Part shown: one piece after another, positions 34,501 to 45,734 of the stretch | Layout: every line of letters starts with the position of its first letter | Numbering within the stretch: position 1 is the stretch's first letter | NCBI RefSeq assembly: GCF_902686445.1 | Contig: NC_062213.1 | Coordinates: 3,407,241-3,471,240, forward strand | Reading direction: 5' to 3' | Origin: Sciurus carolinensis | Taxonomy: Eukaryota > Chordata > Mammalia > Rodentia > Sciuridae | DNA: 64,000 nt | Notes under the pieces: generated by a model | The model's input: only the letters and a program-made list of their open reading frames with translations | Told to the model about the DNA's origin: nothing | The model's database searches: none | Made by a program: the position numbers and the translations under genes

Positions 34501-35084
34501 CGCACTGGATGTAGCTTGAGGTGATTCTGAGTTGGATTCTGCCCAGAACTCCAGCATCCATAAACCTCTGGTGCTAATTTGTTGAATGCTACAAGTGAGT
34601 CACTTACCTTACCTCAGTGTTCCCCCTTGGGTGACCATCTTGGTCACCAACACCGTTGTTAGGGTGCTGGGAGAAAGGCGAGCTGCCATCTGCAGAGCGG
34701 TGGGGCGCAGAGGCTGGGTGCAGACCTTACCCTATAATTTATTTTCAGCTCCGCAGCCTGTAGCCTCCAAGCCTCTGCTGCAGCACATGTGTGCCTGTGG
34801 GTTGTCACACGCATTAATTATCTGGTGAAGGTTATAAACTACCACTTGCCTTGGCTCGATAACTTCACAGAAAAGGGCTTTATCACTATCACAGCTAAAT
34901 GCAACGGCAAAAAACTGGAGAAGATGAAAAGAAAAGTATCTCAAGCCAAAGAATAAATGGCATTTCAGAAAAAGCAGAAGCAGATAGGGAGACCAGTTGC
35001 AGTTTAAAATGACAACACGTCAGATGACATATTGCTGGCTTCCGGCTCATTTCAGGGTGGAAAGAGGCAGGGACACTGTGAGCC
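31576..35084. other. Unique sequence with one L2-like patch, no gene recognised
   Basis: An L2-like patch at about 32215-32320 ('acagtacctagcccagggcc', 'agtaggagcttgg'). A pair of similar stretches near 33765-33870 and 34530-34640 (see findings). No recognised exon. Confidence 0.4.
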
Positions 35085-35240
35085 GGGCACAGCGAGGCCC
35101 TGTGGCAGGAAGCAGAGGGTTCACCCTGGGCAGTCTCATTCTCTCAGCTTCTCAGTTTTCTCATCTATAGAGTGGGATAGTAATAACATCTCACCTGAAA
35201 AGTGAGTGAGAGGTCACGATCTCACATGCCTGTTCCCTCG
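35085..35240 (+). mobile_element. MIR SINE relic
   Basis: 'ctcagttttctcatctatagagtgggatagtaataacatctcacc' is the forward MIR core. Confidence 0.7.
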
Positions 35241-35714
35241 GGCGGGCAATGGTGATAGCCTCGATCGTTCACAAAAGATGCAAATGGCGAACACAGAATC
35301 AGTCGGTGTTTAGATTGAATTTCATCTTGCAGAGCCTTGACCTAACATTCCATCTCATATATCTCCAGACCTTGGCCATGTCCTCCTGTCAGATGAAGGA
35401 CAGGCAGTGGCATGCTGATGGTCACAAGCTGGCCCCTATGGGAGTGGGGGAACCCTGATTTGTGCTGTTTGCCACTTTCTGTGGTGTAACCCTCCTGCCA
35501 TGGACCATCTCCAGCTGCCCACGTGAGTCGGCCAAGTGCAGAGTTGGGAAGAGGTGCTTGGGATCTGGTCACTCGGCATTCCCACCAGAGCTACACCAGG
35601 GAAAGGGCACAGGTAATGACGATGGTCTTGTGCGCCACAAGACTTCACAAGTGATGAGTCTGAATAATTATTGCCTTGGTTCTTAACAAAATTTAATGGA
35701 AGCTCATGGAATTT
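35241..35714. other. Unique sequence, nothing recognised
   Basis: No repeat or exon recognised. Confidence 0.4.
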
Positions 35715-35800
35715 AACTTTGGGAGGATGCTGGGGATGAACCCCGGGTCCTGGTGCCTGCAGGCTGGATGAGAGCACTACCCCTGAGACCCACCCTAGAC
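35715..35800 (-). mobile_element. ID SINE, diverged
   Basis: 'ggatgctggggatgaaccccg...gagagcactacccctgagaccc' is a reverse ID body. Confidence 0.65.
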
Positions 35801-37912
35801 CCTCCCCTAGAACTTAACCCTTAGCAGTGGCAGTATTTAACACTGGATGCTCATGATCAGCACAGCTGGCTCCTGCACACCACTACATGCAGAGCACCTG
35901 CCGTGGAGTGTGTACACAGATGATGAGCTCAATATATGCTCATCCCTTCCCTCCAGATCTGACATTGCCTCCCTGACTATTCCTGGCTATGTGGAATGGG
36001 AAGTATAGAAAAATCTAGAAAGGTGAGATGGAAAGAGAAGGGGGAGGAGACAGTGGGGGAGAATGCAGAAGCCTTGGGAAGGTGGATGAGGACCTTGGTC
36101 TGGAAGGCTCTGGGAGGTTCTGGAGCCCTTGGAGATGGACATCTTCTAGAAGAGGAATCCAGTGGTGGATCCATGGGGGAGGTTGGGCCTCCGTGGTTGC
36201 CCCACACCAACCCCCTTCCAACAGGCTGTGACTCCCAAGGCATGGACAGGCTGCCACCACCCAGTGCAGAGCCTGGACAGGGGTCCCCAGAGCAAAGTCA
36301 CATGGCCTCAGCAGGTCAAGTGATGCACCTATGTAAGAGTTTCAGTCCTGAGCAGGGAAGGAAAGATAAGATTTAACAATGCATTCCTGGTGGTGTGCGG
36401 CAGGGCATTGGGGTCCTTCCCTGTTTCCCCTGCCTGGTCCCCAGAAGGCCCCCTAGCTCCTGCCCAACATCCAGGATTTGCTGGCTAAAACGTTTTATTC
36501 CCCATCCTCCCTCAAAGCTGGTGTGGCTAACCTGAGAATAAGGAGGTCTTGGGCGAGGCTTTCAGGAGAACGTGTACCATGTGGTCCCCTCTTCCTTCCT
36601 GCTGCATGGAATGTGGAGCCCCAGCAGCCGTCCTAGACCATGATGTAATCTGGAGAATGGAAATCAGATATGGCGGAGCAGAAACAGGAAGAGCCTTGGG
36701 CTCTGCTGACTTTTGGAATTTCCATACCGGTTCTCTTCTTTCTCTGGACTGTGTTGATATGATGGAATGAAACAGTTTTCCCTCTTGCAGGAGGGCCTTT
36801 GTTACCTGCAAACAGAGCTGACCAGTAGAAGCTTCTTTCCTGTGGAACTCCTTTGGCAGAAGGCCCCAGGCGGGCTTCTGCTGTTAGGAGGCTCGACAAA
36901 TCCCGCTCCCACCCGTTCTGCCCTCTGTAGTTTCAAGCCCACACAGGCACGATGTCTTGTGTGCCTGGTTCCTGACCCAACGGAGCCTGTGTGCCTCCCC
37001 AAGGGACATGTCACCACCGTGCTGCACCCTTGGCCAGGATGTCCTTCCCTGGTCTTATCTGCTCTTGAGACTCAACACGATCACGCCCCTGTGGCAACAC
37101 ATCTTAGCTGGCTCTGTGTCATAACTGCCTTTTACCCATCTGCTTCCCACCAGAGGGCGGGCAGCCAGTGTGTGGCTCTTGTGCAGCATGTCGGTGTCCA
37201 AGGGGCTTATTGCCTGTGGTTTGAGTGAGTGCAGGCAGGGTATAGACTCAGGAGGCGGAGGTGACTTCAGGCTCTGTAACCAGATCCATCAATCTCTTCC
37301 CACAGGCCCACTGCCTACTGGCTCTTTTCATGCACAGAGCAGAGTTCAGCGCATCACCAGGGCTCATTTCCTGCCATGAAGCAGCGATGCTCCTACTGCC
37401 TGGCAAACACAGGCCTGAGTTTGATGGATGATGTCAGACTTGAAGGTGTTTTGGATGTCAACATTGTTCCTGGAATAAATAAATAAATAAAGCAGCAATT
37501 GATTATTACTCAAAGCAAAAAATTAAAAAAAAAAAAAACATAAAAAATCCGTGAGCCTGTACAGATACTGGTGATTGAATAAATTAACAAATGAGGAGAA
37601 GAAAGAACTCTCCCATGCAGAAGAGCTCTGAATCACTTCCACAGAAACCCTGCCCTCGAGGTGGGAAGCACAGCTCTCTGACTTCCTCCCAAAGTCTGGT
37701 TTGGAAGGGTCCTGGGAAGAGCACACTACAGCAGGGAGACCTGACGATACCACCTTGGCCAGATGATCAAGATCAACATCAACTGTCATGTTGACAGAAG
37801 GATGTGACATCATGGTAGTATCCCTCTGGGTCTTTTCTCAGTGACCAACGATCCCTGTCTTATCAGAGGAGGGGACATTAGATAAATTCCAATAGTGAGT
37901 CATCTTACAAAG
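35801..37912. other. Unique sequence with an L2-like patch
   Basis: An L2-like forward patch at about 36985-37180 ('gtgcctccccaagggacatg', 'ctgcttcccaccagagggcg'). A short AATA run near 37470-37490. An A12 run near 37528. No exon recognised. Confidence 0.4.
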
Positions 37913-38985
37913 CACCTAACCAATATCTAGAATATATAAAGAACTCAAAAAACTGAACACCAAAAATCAAATAAGGCAATTAATAAATGGGTAAATATAT
38001 TAAACAGACTCTTCTTAAAAGAAGAAATACAAATGACCAACAAATACATGAAAGAATGTTCAACATCTTTAGCATTAGGAAATGCCAATCAATAGCACAC
38101 TGAGATTTCATCTTGCACCAGTCAGAATGGCAATCATCGAGAATACAAACAAGGGGCTGGGCTGGGCTCAGTGGCAGAGCACTTGCCTAGCCCGTGTGAG
38201 GCACTGGGTTTGATCCTCAGCACCACATAAAAATGAATAAAGGTATTGTCCATCTACAACAAAAATACATACACATGTACATATATAAATAAAAAATATA
38301 TAAAAAGAACACAAACAATAATAAATGCTGGAGAGGAGTTGGAGAAAAAGGAATACTTTTACAATGTTGGTGGGACTGTAAAGTAGTACAACCACTATGG
38401 AAATCAAAATGGAGGTTCCCCAAAAGACTATGTCTGGAACCACCATATGACTCACCTATCCCTGTCTCAGTATTTACCCTAAAGAATTAAATTACATGCA
38501 TACCCATGTTTACAGCAGCACATTTCACAATAGCTAAACTATGGGACCAGCCTAGGTGTCCATCAATGGAAGAATGGATAAAGAAAATGTGGCATATATT
38601 TATAATGGAGTTTTATTCAGCTGTGAAGAAAATAAAATTATGTAATTTGCAGGAAAATGGGTGGAACCTGAGAACATTATGTTAAGTAAAATAAATCAAA
38701 CTAGAATGTCAAGAGTCGTATGTTTTCTCTTACATGTGGAAGCTAGAGAGGAAAAAGGAAAAGAGAGGTGTGGGGGAATCTCATGAAAACCAAAGAAGAT
38801 CACTAGCTAGAGGAAAGGGACCACGGGGAGGAGGAGGAGAGGAAAAGGGGAAGTGCTGGGGAATGAGATGGGTCAAATTATATTGTTATATTGTGTATCA
38901 TGTGCATGGGCGCATATGTAACGAAAATTCCACCACTATGCACAGGTATGATGCACCAATGAAAAAGTGGGAAGAACAAAGAAAC
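37913..38985 (+). mobile_element. L1 3' end with 3' UTR, split by an ID SINE
   Basis: L1 ORF2 C-terminal and 3' UTR in order: 'atatctagaatatataaagaactc', 'aagaatgttcaacatcttta', 'gtggtgggactgtaaagtag'-type, 'acccatgtttacagcagcac', 'aagaaaatgtggcatatat', 'gtatgttttctcttacatgtgg', and an end near 38985. It is 5'-truncated. The ID at 38153 lies inside it. Possible target duplication: agcacctaac (about 37911-37920) and aacacctaaac (about 38983-38993), imperfect. Confidence 0.9.
38153..38307 (+). mobile_element. ID SINE inserted in L1
   Basis: Body 'ggggctgggctgggctcagtgg...gtgtgaggcactgggtttgatcctcagcaccac', then a squirrel-type tail with 'ggtattgtccatctac'. The target duplication is aatacaaacaa (38142-38152) and aacacaaacaa (38308-38318). 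Confidence 0.95.
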
Positions 38986-38999
38986 ACCTAAACCGCGCT

Positions 39000-39335
39000 C
39001 TCCACAACTCGGTTTATCAAAAACAAGGGAAGGCAGAGGAACAGCCAAAGCCAATGGTGTAGGTAGATGTGACGACTGGATGTCACATGGCATCCTGGAT
39101 GGGGTCCTGGAACAGGAAAAGGATGCCAGAGACAAACCAGGGCCATGTGGAACCACCGTGGGCTTCTGTAACAATAGCGCCCTGATCTTGTAAATCACCT
39201 GTGACAAACACAGTGCACTATGTAAGAAGTAGTAATGGGAAACAGGTGAGTGCTGTGGGAACTCTGCCCCACTGTCTCCACGTTTCTGTAAATCTAAAAC
39301 TGTTCTAAAAAGTAAAGTCTGTTAAAAAGAAAAAG
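39000..39335 (+). mobile_element. Ancient L1M 3' UTR end
   Basis: Ends with 'gggaactctgccccactgtc' and 'tttctgtaaatctaaaactgttctaaaaagtaaag', typical of the 3' end of L1M elements. This suggests the younger L1 on its left inserted into, or next to, an L1M copy. Confidence 0.6.
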
Positions 39336-40137
39336 GAATCTCCCCAAGCTGCTGGGGGAGGGACACCAGTACCAGTATCTGTTAGTAACTGAGGGCTTAC
39401 AACACGCCCACCACGTCCTCCACGTGGCCAGGGACCCTCGTAGCCATCTGTGGCGGGTCTCTCCATCACCCAGCACCAGCCGAAGGTGCCGAGATGCTAA
39501 ATTAAGGGAGACCATAAAGCAGGGGAGGCAGCCCAACTCACAGAGTTGATGGCGGGTGCCGTCTAAAGGTGCCGGGCAGGGACTTGAGGGCAAGTGCTGG
39601 AGCCTCCCCCTGGAAGTGCCTCAGCTCCTCCAGCTTTTCTCTGTGAGCCTCCAGAGTCACGTTCCTGAGGGAGAGTCAAGGGCTTAGGAGGGAGACCCAA
39701 GCTGGGCCCTGACTTAATAACCCATCCGAACCCTGTGGAATGTGGGCAGCCATGTTCCTGAGGGAAAGCAGGCTCCTGTTACCAGCAGAAGTGGGGCTCT
39801 CTGTGCTTTGGGCCGTCACTTTCCTTCTTTCCTACTGGCAACCACGCCCTTCCAGGTTATGTCCATGTGATTTGGGTGAGGCCAGCTCTACCCCTAGTTC
39901 CAGGGCAGACACAGCACCAGGACCCAAGCCCAGCCAAACAAAGGCAATGAGGCGTTGACCAAAAGTGCTGGAGGACAGGCAGGACTTCTGCCCCGGTGGT
40001 CGAGGGTGCAGGATGGAACCTGGAACTGATGGGGCGTTTCTGCCAACTCGGGGAGAACAGTGTAAGAAGCAGAACTGGGAGGAAGGGTCTCCCCACAGCT
40101 GTGCCGCACGCAGCCCAAACCTGTGGTTCCGTGATGG
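39336..40137. other. Unique sequence, nothing recognised
   Basis: A possible diverged MIR at about 39385-39480; otherwise unique. Confidence 0.4.
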
Positions 40138-40414
40138 CTTCCTTCCTTCCTTCCTTCCTTCCTTCCTCCCTCCCTCCCTTCCTTCCTCCCTTCCTTCCTT
40201 CCCTCCCTCCTTCCCTCCCTCCTTCCTTCCTTCCTTCCTTCCTCCCTCCCTTCCTTCCTTCCTTCCTTCCCTCCCTCCTTCCTTCCTTCCTTCCTCCCTC
40301 CCTTCCTTCCTTCCTTCCTTCCTTCCCTCCTTCTTTCCCTTCTTCCTTCCTCCTTCCCTCCCTCCCTTCCTTCCTCCCTTCCTTCCTTCCTTCCTTCCTT
40401 CCCTCCTTCCTTCC
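40138..40414. repeat. 277-bp pure polypyrimidine (TTCC/TCCC) tract
   Basis: Every base from 40138 to 40414 is C or T, built from CCTT, CCCT and occasional CTTT units. It contains many mirror-symmetric blocks. Its complementary purine strand reads as Arg/Glu/Gly/Lys repeats, a translation artefact. Confidence 0.98.
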
Positions 40415-40782
40415 GTCTTTTTTTGTGAAGCATGTACACTTTAATGCATCATGGCTACCTCACCCACCACTGAGGTTGGGGAACACGTCGCAATACTCAG
40501 CAGTGCCCACTGCTCTGAGGTTGTGCATGTGCAGACACGCGCGGAAGTAGCGTACACGCCTTTATGTATTCCATTTTGGTGAACGTGCACTCAGATGGAC
40601 AGACTCTGAACATGGTCGAACCTTATTTTTAATCCTTCCCATTGGTGCTGCTCACAGCTGGTACCTGGAACCACCACAGGTCCACACTCCTATTAATTCC
40701 ATGGACTGAGTACAGGCATTAGGAGTTTCAGAAACTTTCAAAATAATATGACAGTTGTTTTGAAACTAAGGATAAAAATTGG
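40415..40782. other. Unique sequence, nothing recognised
   Basis: No repeat family or exon recognised. Confidence 0.4.
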
Positions 40783-40866
40783 AGGGGCTAGGGATGTAGC
40801 TCAGTGATAGAGTGCTTACCTAATACGTGCAAGGCCCTGGGCTTGATCCCCAGTGTGAAAATAAAT
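40783..40866 (+). mobile_element. ID SINE
   Basis: Body 'ggggctagggatgtagctcagtgatagagtgcttacc...ggccctgggcttgatccccag', short A-rich tail. The target duplication aaaattgg is at 40775-40782 and 40867-40874. Confidence 0.95.
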
Positions 40867-40874
40867 AAAATTGG

Positions 40875-43149
40875 GGCTTATATTCTGTATGTCTTCGGTT
40901 TTCAAATTTTTCCTTTATTTCTAGTAACTGATTCTTATTGCACTTTACAAAAATATGAGTCCACGATGATTAGAAGGAAAAAGAGCAGTTCCTTCCTCAC
41001 AGGCAGGGCGAGAAGCAGTGCTTTCTGCCACTGTGAATCAGCGCAAGTTCAGATCAGGACCATGATTGAAAATACAGAAAGGGGCTCAGAAAAGAAGAGC
41101 AAGGCTGAGAAGAAGGCCGAAACGGGAACCCTTCCCAGGCGGCCTGTTTGAATTTTAAAAACTGGAAATCGGGAAAGTGCACAGCTTCGGATGAGCTTGA
41201 CTCTCACAACCAGAGGACATTCTTGTAATGAGGATTCAGTGCTGACCAGAACAAAGGACCCCACTGAGAACTGAGTTCCAGCCACACCACAGGAAGACAG
41301 GCCAGCCGAGGCACTGCCGCTGCGTGAAGAGGCGCTGCACAAACTCACCGCGGGAGGACACGTACGGTTACTCGGCCCCTCCCGGTCACCCTCTCCTCAG
41401 GCACAAAGACAGCCAGCAGGCCACGAAGGCAGAAGAGCACAGCCAGGCAAGTTGGGTGTGAATCCTGGTTCTGCCGTTGACTCCCTGGGGAGCCACACCC
41501 TCTGGCCTCTGTTTATCCAACTAAAGCAGGGGGTCCAGGCCCTCTGTCCACACAGATACCCCACCCCACCCCACCAGGTACTCCAGGGCCCTCTGATAAA
41601 TGAGATACTGGTTTGGAGCAGAAACTATGACAGCTCTGGATGGATTGTGTGATTTGAGCCCCAGTTGTAAGTTCCAGATCAAAGGGGTTTCTGAGGTCAA
41701 GTGGGGGTTAGGTGTTGGTCCCTGGCCTGGACCTGCTGAGCTCTGTAGAGGGGATGGTCTCCTGTAACTCACTATATGAATATGTTCTGGGGACAGGTCG
41801 GTGGGTGCGAGTGGCATGGGACCCAGGCTAGGAGCAGCATCCCTGGGAGCATCCTGGGCAGGGGTCGGCCTCTCCATTCCCAGGCAGCACCTCTGCTCTC
41901 ACGCAGGGGGGGTCTGGAGGAAATGGGGGAAGGTGAGACGTGGAGGTGGCCCCAGGGGTGCCCCCTGTACCCGAGGGCCCTGGAACACATGGTGGGGTGG
42001 GGGGCATCCGTGTGAGCGGAGAAGTTGGGACACCCCTGCTTTAACCAGGAGGCTCCCCGTCTGTTGTGGATTGTTCCCACAGCAGAAAGGCACCGACTGC
42101 AGGCTCTCCCGGCACTGCTGGTGGGTGCGACCCCCCAAGGGTAAGTCACTGCACATCTCCACACCTGTTCACTACATTTCCATGGAGGGTGAAATTTCCA
42201 ACTTGTAACAAAACCAGCATCAGCAGTCTAGACATCCTGCAAGTCCAGAACTTTCCTGAGCAGTGATCATGGTTGGCGTGTTCTTGGTGGCTGCACCCTG
42301 ACTTGGTCTCTACCCAGGGCTGAGTTGACAGAGGGGTCTCTCTTTGGGTCTCTCGTTGGGCATCTTTCCTGGGGTGTGCCTTCCCCACTCTTCCCAGTTC
42401 CAGACAGGGAAGGTGAGGCTCAGAGAGGTTGAGCAGCCTGTTAGGGACATTGAGTTGTCACCTGGGAAGTTCTACTCTGCTGCTCCCTGCTCTCTCCTTC
42501 CTGAATTTTAAAGACCTGAAGACCAGGATCCCTGGCTAGGTGCCATGTTAGTGGACCAAAAAGTATTCCTGACTGACACCGTCTCCTGGGTCTCACTTTC
42601 TCTCAAGCCAGCTTCTTCAGAAGGGTCTGCAGGCTGCTGAGTGCCGTGGTGCACCCGTAACCCAGGCCTGAGTCTCCTCGGCTTCCACGCCTCATTACTG
42701 TGCATCTGCCCCCTGCCTTGTGTATTTCTCTCCCTTACCATGAGGGAGCTCACCTCAGGAGGGAGTCAGACGGGGAGTCAGGAGACTTTTCAAGGGGAAC
42801 AGCCCCCAGGGCTCGGGGCAGCTGCTCCGCCAACATAGGTCTCTCCTGAAAGCTTCCTGCTCAAGGGTCGCACTTGGCCCATCTGGTGCAGGGCCGGGAG
42901 GGAGAAGTCAAAGGCTGTTTTGTTTCTTGTCTGGGTTTGAATTCAGCTGAGACCACTGGGGACAGATTCCAGCCCTGCTGCCAGGTTCATTCTTTTTTTC
43001 ATTCATGACATGGGGGTGATGGCTGTAGGGGTCCCATGGCAGGGCTGCTATGAGGTTAGGGATGGTGGACAGGGGCAGCTCTCCAATGCCCCATGCTGGA
43101 AGTCTTTGGATATCCCCTCATTCCTGTTCAGAGTATCAGTGACCCACAA
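40875..43149. other. Unique sequence, no gene recognised
   Basis: GC-rich unique DNA. A run of cccca-type units near 41560. Open frames up to 135 codons without known domains. Confidence 0.4.
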
Positions 43150-43390
43150 ACTAACATTGTGGCTAGTCAGTGGCATCTGTGTGCCAGGCACTCTGCTGTT
43201 TTATGCATTTGGCTCTCTTCCTCTCCACAGCAACCTGTTTTAATGTAGATCCTGTATAAGCCCCATTTTACAGATGAGAAACTGAGGCCCAGATGTTATA
43301 CCACCTACGCAGGGCCCAACAGCTGGCGAATGAGTGAACTTGGGCCTGAACTGGCACTAATATCCATCAGACTCCTGTGCCTGAGGTCTT
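43150..43390 (-). mobile_element. MIR SINE, long copy
   Basis: Reverse MIR order is clear: 'ctgtgtgccaggcactctgctg', 'ccccattttacagatgagaaactgaggccc', 'gggcccaacagctggcgaatg', 'gaacttgggcctgaac'. Confidence 0.85.
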
Positions 43391-43579
43391 AGGCACCCCA
43401 AGCAGGCCAAGAGAAAAGATCAGGAAGCCCATTGCCGCATCGCTTCTTTCTCACCTCTTTCTGCTGTTCTCTGCTTGGCTATTCCATGTCCCTCACTTCC
43501 TGTCTTGCTCTATTAAGAAGAATCAGAGCTGCTCTTGAAGAACACTAATTTCCCATGCCTCCTGATGGGCCCAGGATCA

Positions 43580-43990
43580 AGGATGTGTCAGTTATCTACT
43601 GTGTAACAAACTAGCCCGAACCCCAGAGGCCTAGAGCCACATGTGTTTTATTTGCTCACAATTCTGAGATTTGGCAGTTTGGGCTGGATTTGGCTGGACG
43701 GCTCTTCACTCTTCTCTCCCAGACTCATGTGGCTGCGGTCGGCTGACCGCTTGGCTGGGGCCAGGAGGCCCGCTGCAGCCTCCTCACTCACAGGCCTGGC
43801 TTGCTGGCTGGGCTCCTCGGTTCTCTTCCACATGGCCTTACTCACGGGTTAGCTTGGGCAGGCCTAAGCTGCCTGCGTTCTGCTTGTGTGCTATGTTCTA
43901 TTGGTCAAAGCAAGTTACAAGATCTGTCCAGATGTGCCAAAGAATGGGTGGCCCTTCTTGATCTACCCCACTGAGAGAAACCCTCCCCCA
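43580..43990 (-). mobile_element. ERVL-type LTR relic
   Basis: Starts 'gtgtcagttatctactgtgtaacaaactagccc', then 'tcatgtggctgcggtcggctg', 'ggttctcttccacatggcc' and 'ctattggtcaaagcaagttac'. These landmarks belong to an old mammalian LTR read in reverse. I do not name the subfamily. Confidence 0.6.
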
Positions 43991-44071
43991 TCCCTGCTGT
44001 GCCTTCACTCCCCTCCCCCACCACCCACACTCCTTTAATAATAACTTCTCACTTGGCATCACCCAAAGCTT

Positions 44072-44215
44072 CATTCACTCACTCAACAAATATTCATTAT
44101 GTGCCAGGGACCCACTAGTGACACAAAGCCCCTGCTCTAATGAACCTAACATGCTAGTGGAGGGGCAGACAACTGAGATGTAAACAAGAACACAGTGTTG
44201 GGCTGGGTGGACAAC
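44072..44215 (-). mobile_element. L2 fragment
   Basis: 'cattcactcactcaacaaatattcattatgtgccaggg' and 'gctctaatgaacctaacatgctagtgg' are the reverse of the L2 3' end. Confidence 0.75.
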
Positions 44216-44298
44216 AGCACCCTTGGAGAACAACAGCAGAGCAGGGCTGGGGGAGTGCGAGAGGATGGCACCTACAGTGGCCATACACAGCCCTCCTG

Positions 44299-44455
44299 CT
44301 GGGGAGGCACCGCCTCTGAGCTGCAGCCCCAGCCCTTTTTATTTTTCCATTTTGAGAAAGGTTCTAAGTAGTGAAGGTTGACCTTGAATTTAGGATCCTC
44401 CTGCTTCAGCTTCCAGAGTAGCTGGGATTACAGGCATGGGTGCACAGCACCTGGC
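44299..44455 (-). mobile_element. B1-dID SINE, decayed ID part
   Basis: A decayed ID part ('ggaggcaccgcctctgagctgcagccccagccc') is followed by a T-rich linker, 'ttttgagaaaggttctaagta' and a B1 part to 'gtgcacagcacctggc'. Confidence 0.75.
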
Positions 44456-44879
44456 TGAGTGGTTCTTATTACATATAGAGTGGTCAGTGGACATCAATGG
44501 CCACTGATGGTCCCCCCCCCCCAACCCAGAGCCCAAAGCAAGTGCCAAGGCCCTGAGGCTGCCTCGGAGAGACACTATCCTTTACAACGAACAAAACCCC
44601 AAGCTTCATACATTTCATTAAAGAACAACAGAAACAGTTAAATGTGGCAAAATTTTGTTAAACAAAAGCATTTTATTATATCTGTCCTCCTGAGTAAAAC
44701 TACTGCTCCTGAGGACGTGATGGTGCTTCTGAGGGCTTACCTTTCTGATGGACTATCTGCCTGTCCTGCCCACTGACTTGTGGTAAGAATCAAACTGACA
44801 CCATAAAAATGAAAGTTGCCCTGCTTCTGGTTTCATTTCCTACCGCAAGGATGCCACAGTAATTTTTTTAAAGAACACA
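44456..44879. other. Unique sequence, nothing recognised
   Basis: A C10 run near 44513-44522; otherwise AT-rich unique DNA. Confidence 0.4.
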
Positions 44880-45110
44880 AATCAGTTATCACTTCCTGCT
44901 TAAAGCCAGTCAGAGGCTCCCTGCCGCCTAAAGAGTAAGCTTCAGTCCCCTAAGTAGAACTTGGTCCCCTCACCACCTGCATGTTCTATCATTCCAACCT
45001 CACCGTCTGTGGTCCCCCCAACCCTACACCCCTCATTCTTTTCCAGTCGCAACTCCTCTCCCAAACTGCTCTCATCTCAGAAGGCCTGCCCTGGCGACTC
45101 CTAGGTCAGG
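44880..45110 (+). mobile_element. L2 fragment
   Basis: 'cctgcttaaagccagtcagaggctccctgccgcctaaagagtaag' and 'aactcctctcccaaactgctctc' match the L2 ORF/3' region order in forward orientation. Confidence 0.6.
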
Positions 45111-45511
45111 ATCCTCTCTCCTTGCAATGCCCGGTGAAGCCTCCAGTTTCAAGACCCAGGCGAGCAGATGAAAGAAGAGGTGTAAGTGGCCTGGGTCAGT
45201 TCCCGAGGGCGCTCATCTGGATAAATCCTTCCGGCTCCGCTTCCTAACCCCGGTTAGACCTTCCCTCCAAGATCATGCTAGCATTTAGCTAGCATGCCAT
45301 TAAAACAATCTCCAAGCCTCAGTTTCTGTATCTGCAAAAAGGGTCCACGAGCCCCTGGGCAGGGCGGGGCGGCTAGGGAGTGACCGCTTAAGGGATCGCG
45401 ACCCGAGGGCCTCCTGAAATTCTTTTGAGCCACCGCCCCCGACAGGGCTTTCCCCGGCGGCGCCACGCCCGCGCAACCCCGGCCACTCGAGACCCGGGCG
45501 TGGCGCCGTCT

Positions 45512-45660
45512 GGGCATGCGCGGGCCGCGGCGCGCATGCGCGGGCGAGATGCGCGGCGGGCTCGGCAGGCACGGCGCACGCGCGGGCCCGCGCCGACTCA
45601 GCACGGCCCGAGGGCGCGAGCCCGCCGCCGGCCGGACCGCCGTGCGCCGGGCGTGCGCGT
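45512..45660. promoter_or_regulatory. Cluster of NRF-1-like motifs
   Basis: NRF-1 binds a palindromic YGCGCAYGCGCR site. Close matches are gggcatgcgcggg (45512-45524), cgcgcatgcgcgggc (45531-45545, carrying the full GCGCATGCGC core), ggcgcacgcgcg (about 45573-45584) and the opposite-strand form ggcgtgcgcgtg (about 45650-45661). Four such sites within 150 bases are consistent with a core promoter. Binding itself is inferred. Confidence 0.65.
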
Positions 45661-45734
45661 GGGAGGGAGCGCGGCCGCCGTCGCCGGCGCCGCCCCGCCG
45701 CCGCCTGCGCTCAGCCTCGCGCTCGCCGCGGCCG
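45590..45734 (+). other. Putative first exon (3' part) of an unidentified plus-strand gene
   Basis: The sequence gccg|gtgagt at 45731-45740 is a strong splice-donor match, so an exon would end at 45734. The start given is arbitrary, since the transcription start cannot be read from sequence. The exon lies directly downstream of the NRF-1-like cluster. Several ATGs occur upstream (45516, 45537, 45549); the frame from 45516 stays open through the donor, so a coding start is possible, but the encoded Arg/Ala/Pro-rich peptide is not recognisable. Most such exons are 5' UTR. No second exon is convincingly visible in the remaining 18 kb. I cannot name the gene. Confidence 0.55.

Noticed and set aside
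39894..40550. Long frames of Lys/Arg/Glu/Gly or Pro/Ser/Phe/Leu repeats
   Set aside because: They translate the polypyrimidine tract; both strands are open because the repeat lacks stops.
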